A DNA stretch of 25,912 nucleotides, from positions 1 to 25,912 of the forward strand of contig PMCR01000514.1 of NCBI GenBank assembly GCA_003155465.1. Direction: 5' to 3'. Of this stretch, positions 25,772 through 25,912 are shown piece after piece. Below the pieces are notes generated by a model. The model was given only the letters and a program-made list of their open reading frames with translations. It ran no database searches and was not told the origin of the DNA. Numbering within the stretch: the stretch's first letter is position 1; every line of letters begins with the position of its first letter. A program made the position numbers and the translations under genes. The DNA is from Myxococcales bacterium (GTDB lineage: Bacteria > Myxococcota > Polyangia > Fen-1088).

Positions 25772-25912
25772 CTACTCAGCCGCCGCCAGGTACTCACCGC
25801 GCGGCGCTATCACCTCGCGCGGCTTGATGCCATTGGCCGGCCCCACGATCCCGTCCCGTTCCATCTGCTCGACCATGCGCGCGGCCCGGTTGTAGCCGAT
25901 CTGCAGGCGGCG
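25772..25912 (-). CDS. ftsK: C-terminal end of DNA translocase FtsK (gamma domain)
   Basis: Only the last 46 residues are inside the window; the gene continues beyond the right edge. The sequence RRLQIGYNRAARMVEQMERD, then GIVGPANG, IKPREVI, is the winged-helix FtsK gamma domain, which reads the KOPS sequences that orient chromosome pumping at division. The frame ends at TAG 25772-25774 after the usual short Ala-rich tail. Confidence 0.95.
   Translation of the reverse strand, partial: RRLQIGYNRAARMVEQMERDGIVGPANGIKPREVIAPRGEYLAAAE

Overview
The window is a GC-rich stretch from a predatory or soil-type member of the Myxococcota (old 'Deltaproteobacteria'). The evidence is a C-terminal MYXO-CTERM-like sorting tail, MopE-like metal-binding repeats on a von Willebrand A protein, several very large Sec/lipoprotein-exported proteins with Cys-rich repeats, and lipoproteins with Asp/Gly/Ala-rich linkers. 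Almost all genes lie on the minus strand.

Right end (about 20825-25912, minus strand): the last codons of ftsK, then a YhhN-family membrane protein whose stop overlaps the start of lolA by ATGA, then a 1113-aa secreted vWA/MopE/Cys-repeat protein with a C-terminal cell-surface anchor. FtsK next to LolA is a familiar housekeeping arrangement. The vWA protein has its own strong ribosome binding site.

Middle (19727-20812): a divergent intergenic region of about 340 bp with a REP-like inverted repeat and two weak promoter candidates, and one plus-strand lipoprotein of unknown function.

Left and main part (19726 down to 125, minus strand): a compact run of genes that looks like one transcription unit. 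The order is a lipoprotein with a G10 tract in its linker; a 1960-aa lipoprotein whose last 400 residues resemble the C-terminal TcB-binding part of Tc-toxin A subunits; a SpvB/FG-GAP/Rhs protein (TcB-like) continuing in the same reading frame, after a single TAG, into Rhs repeats, the Rhs-core autoprotease motif and a variable C-terminal domain (TcC-like); a small secreted protein in the place where an immunity or accessory gene would be expected; and a 1843-aa modular surface lipoprotein. I read this as an exported, probably surface-anchored Tc/ABC-toxin-like apparatus. Its enclosed C-terminal domain has a His...Cys layout like clan CD (caspase/C80-like) peptidases. The TAG inside the Rhs cocoon makes its present activity uncertain.

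Gene functions are inferred from motifs read by eye; no database search was run. Starts were moved inward from the longest open frame where a Shine-Dalgarno site and a signal peptide agree.
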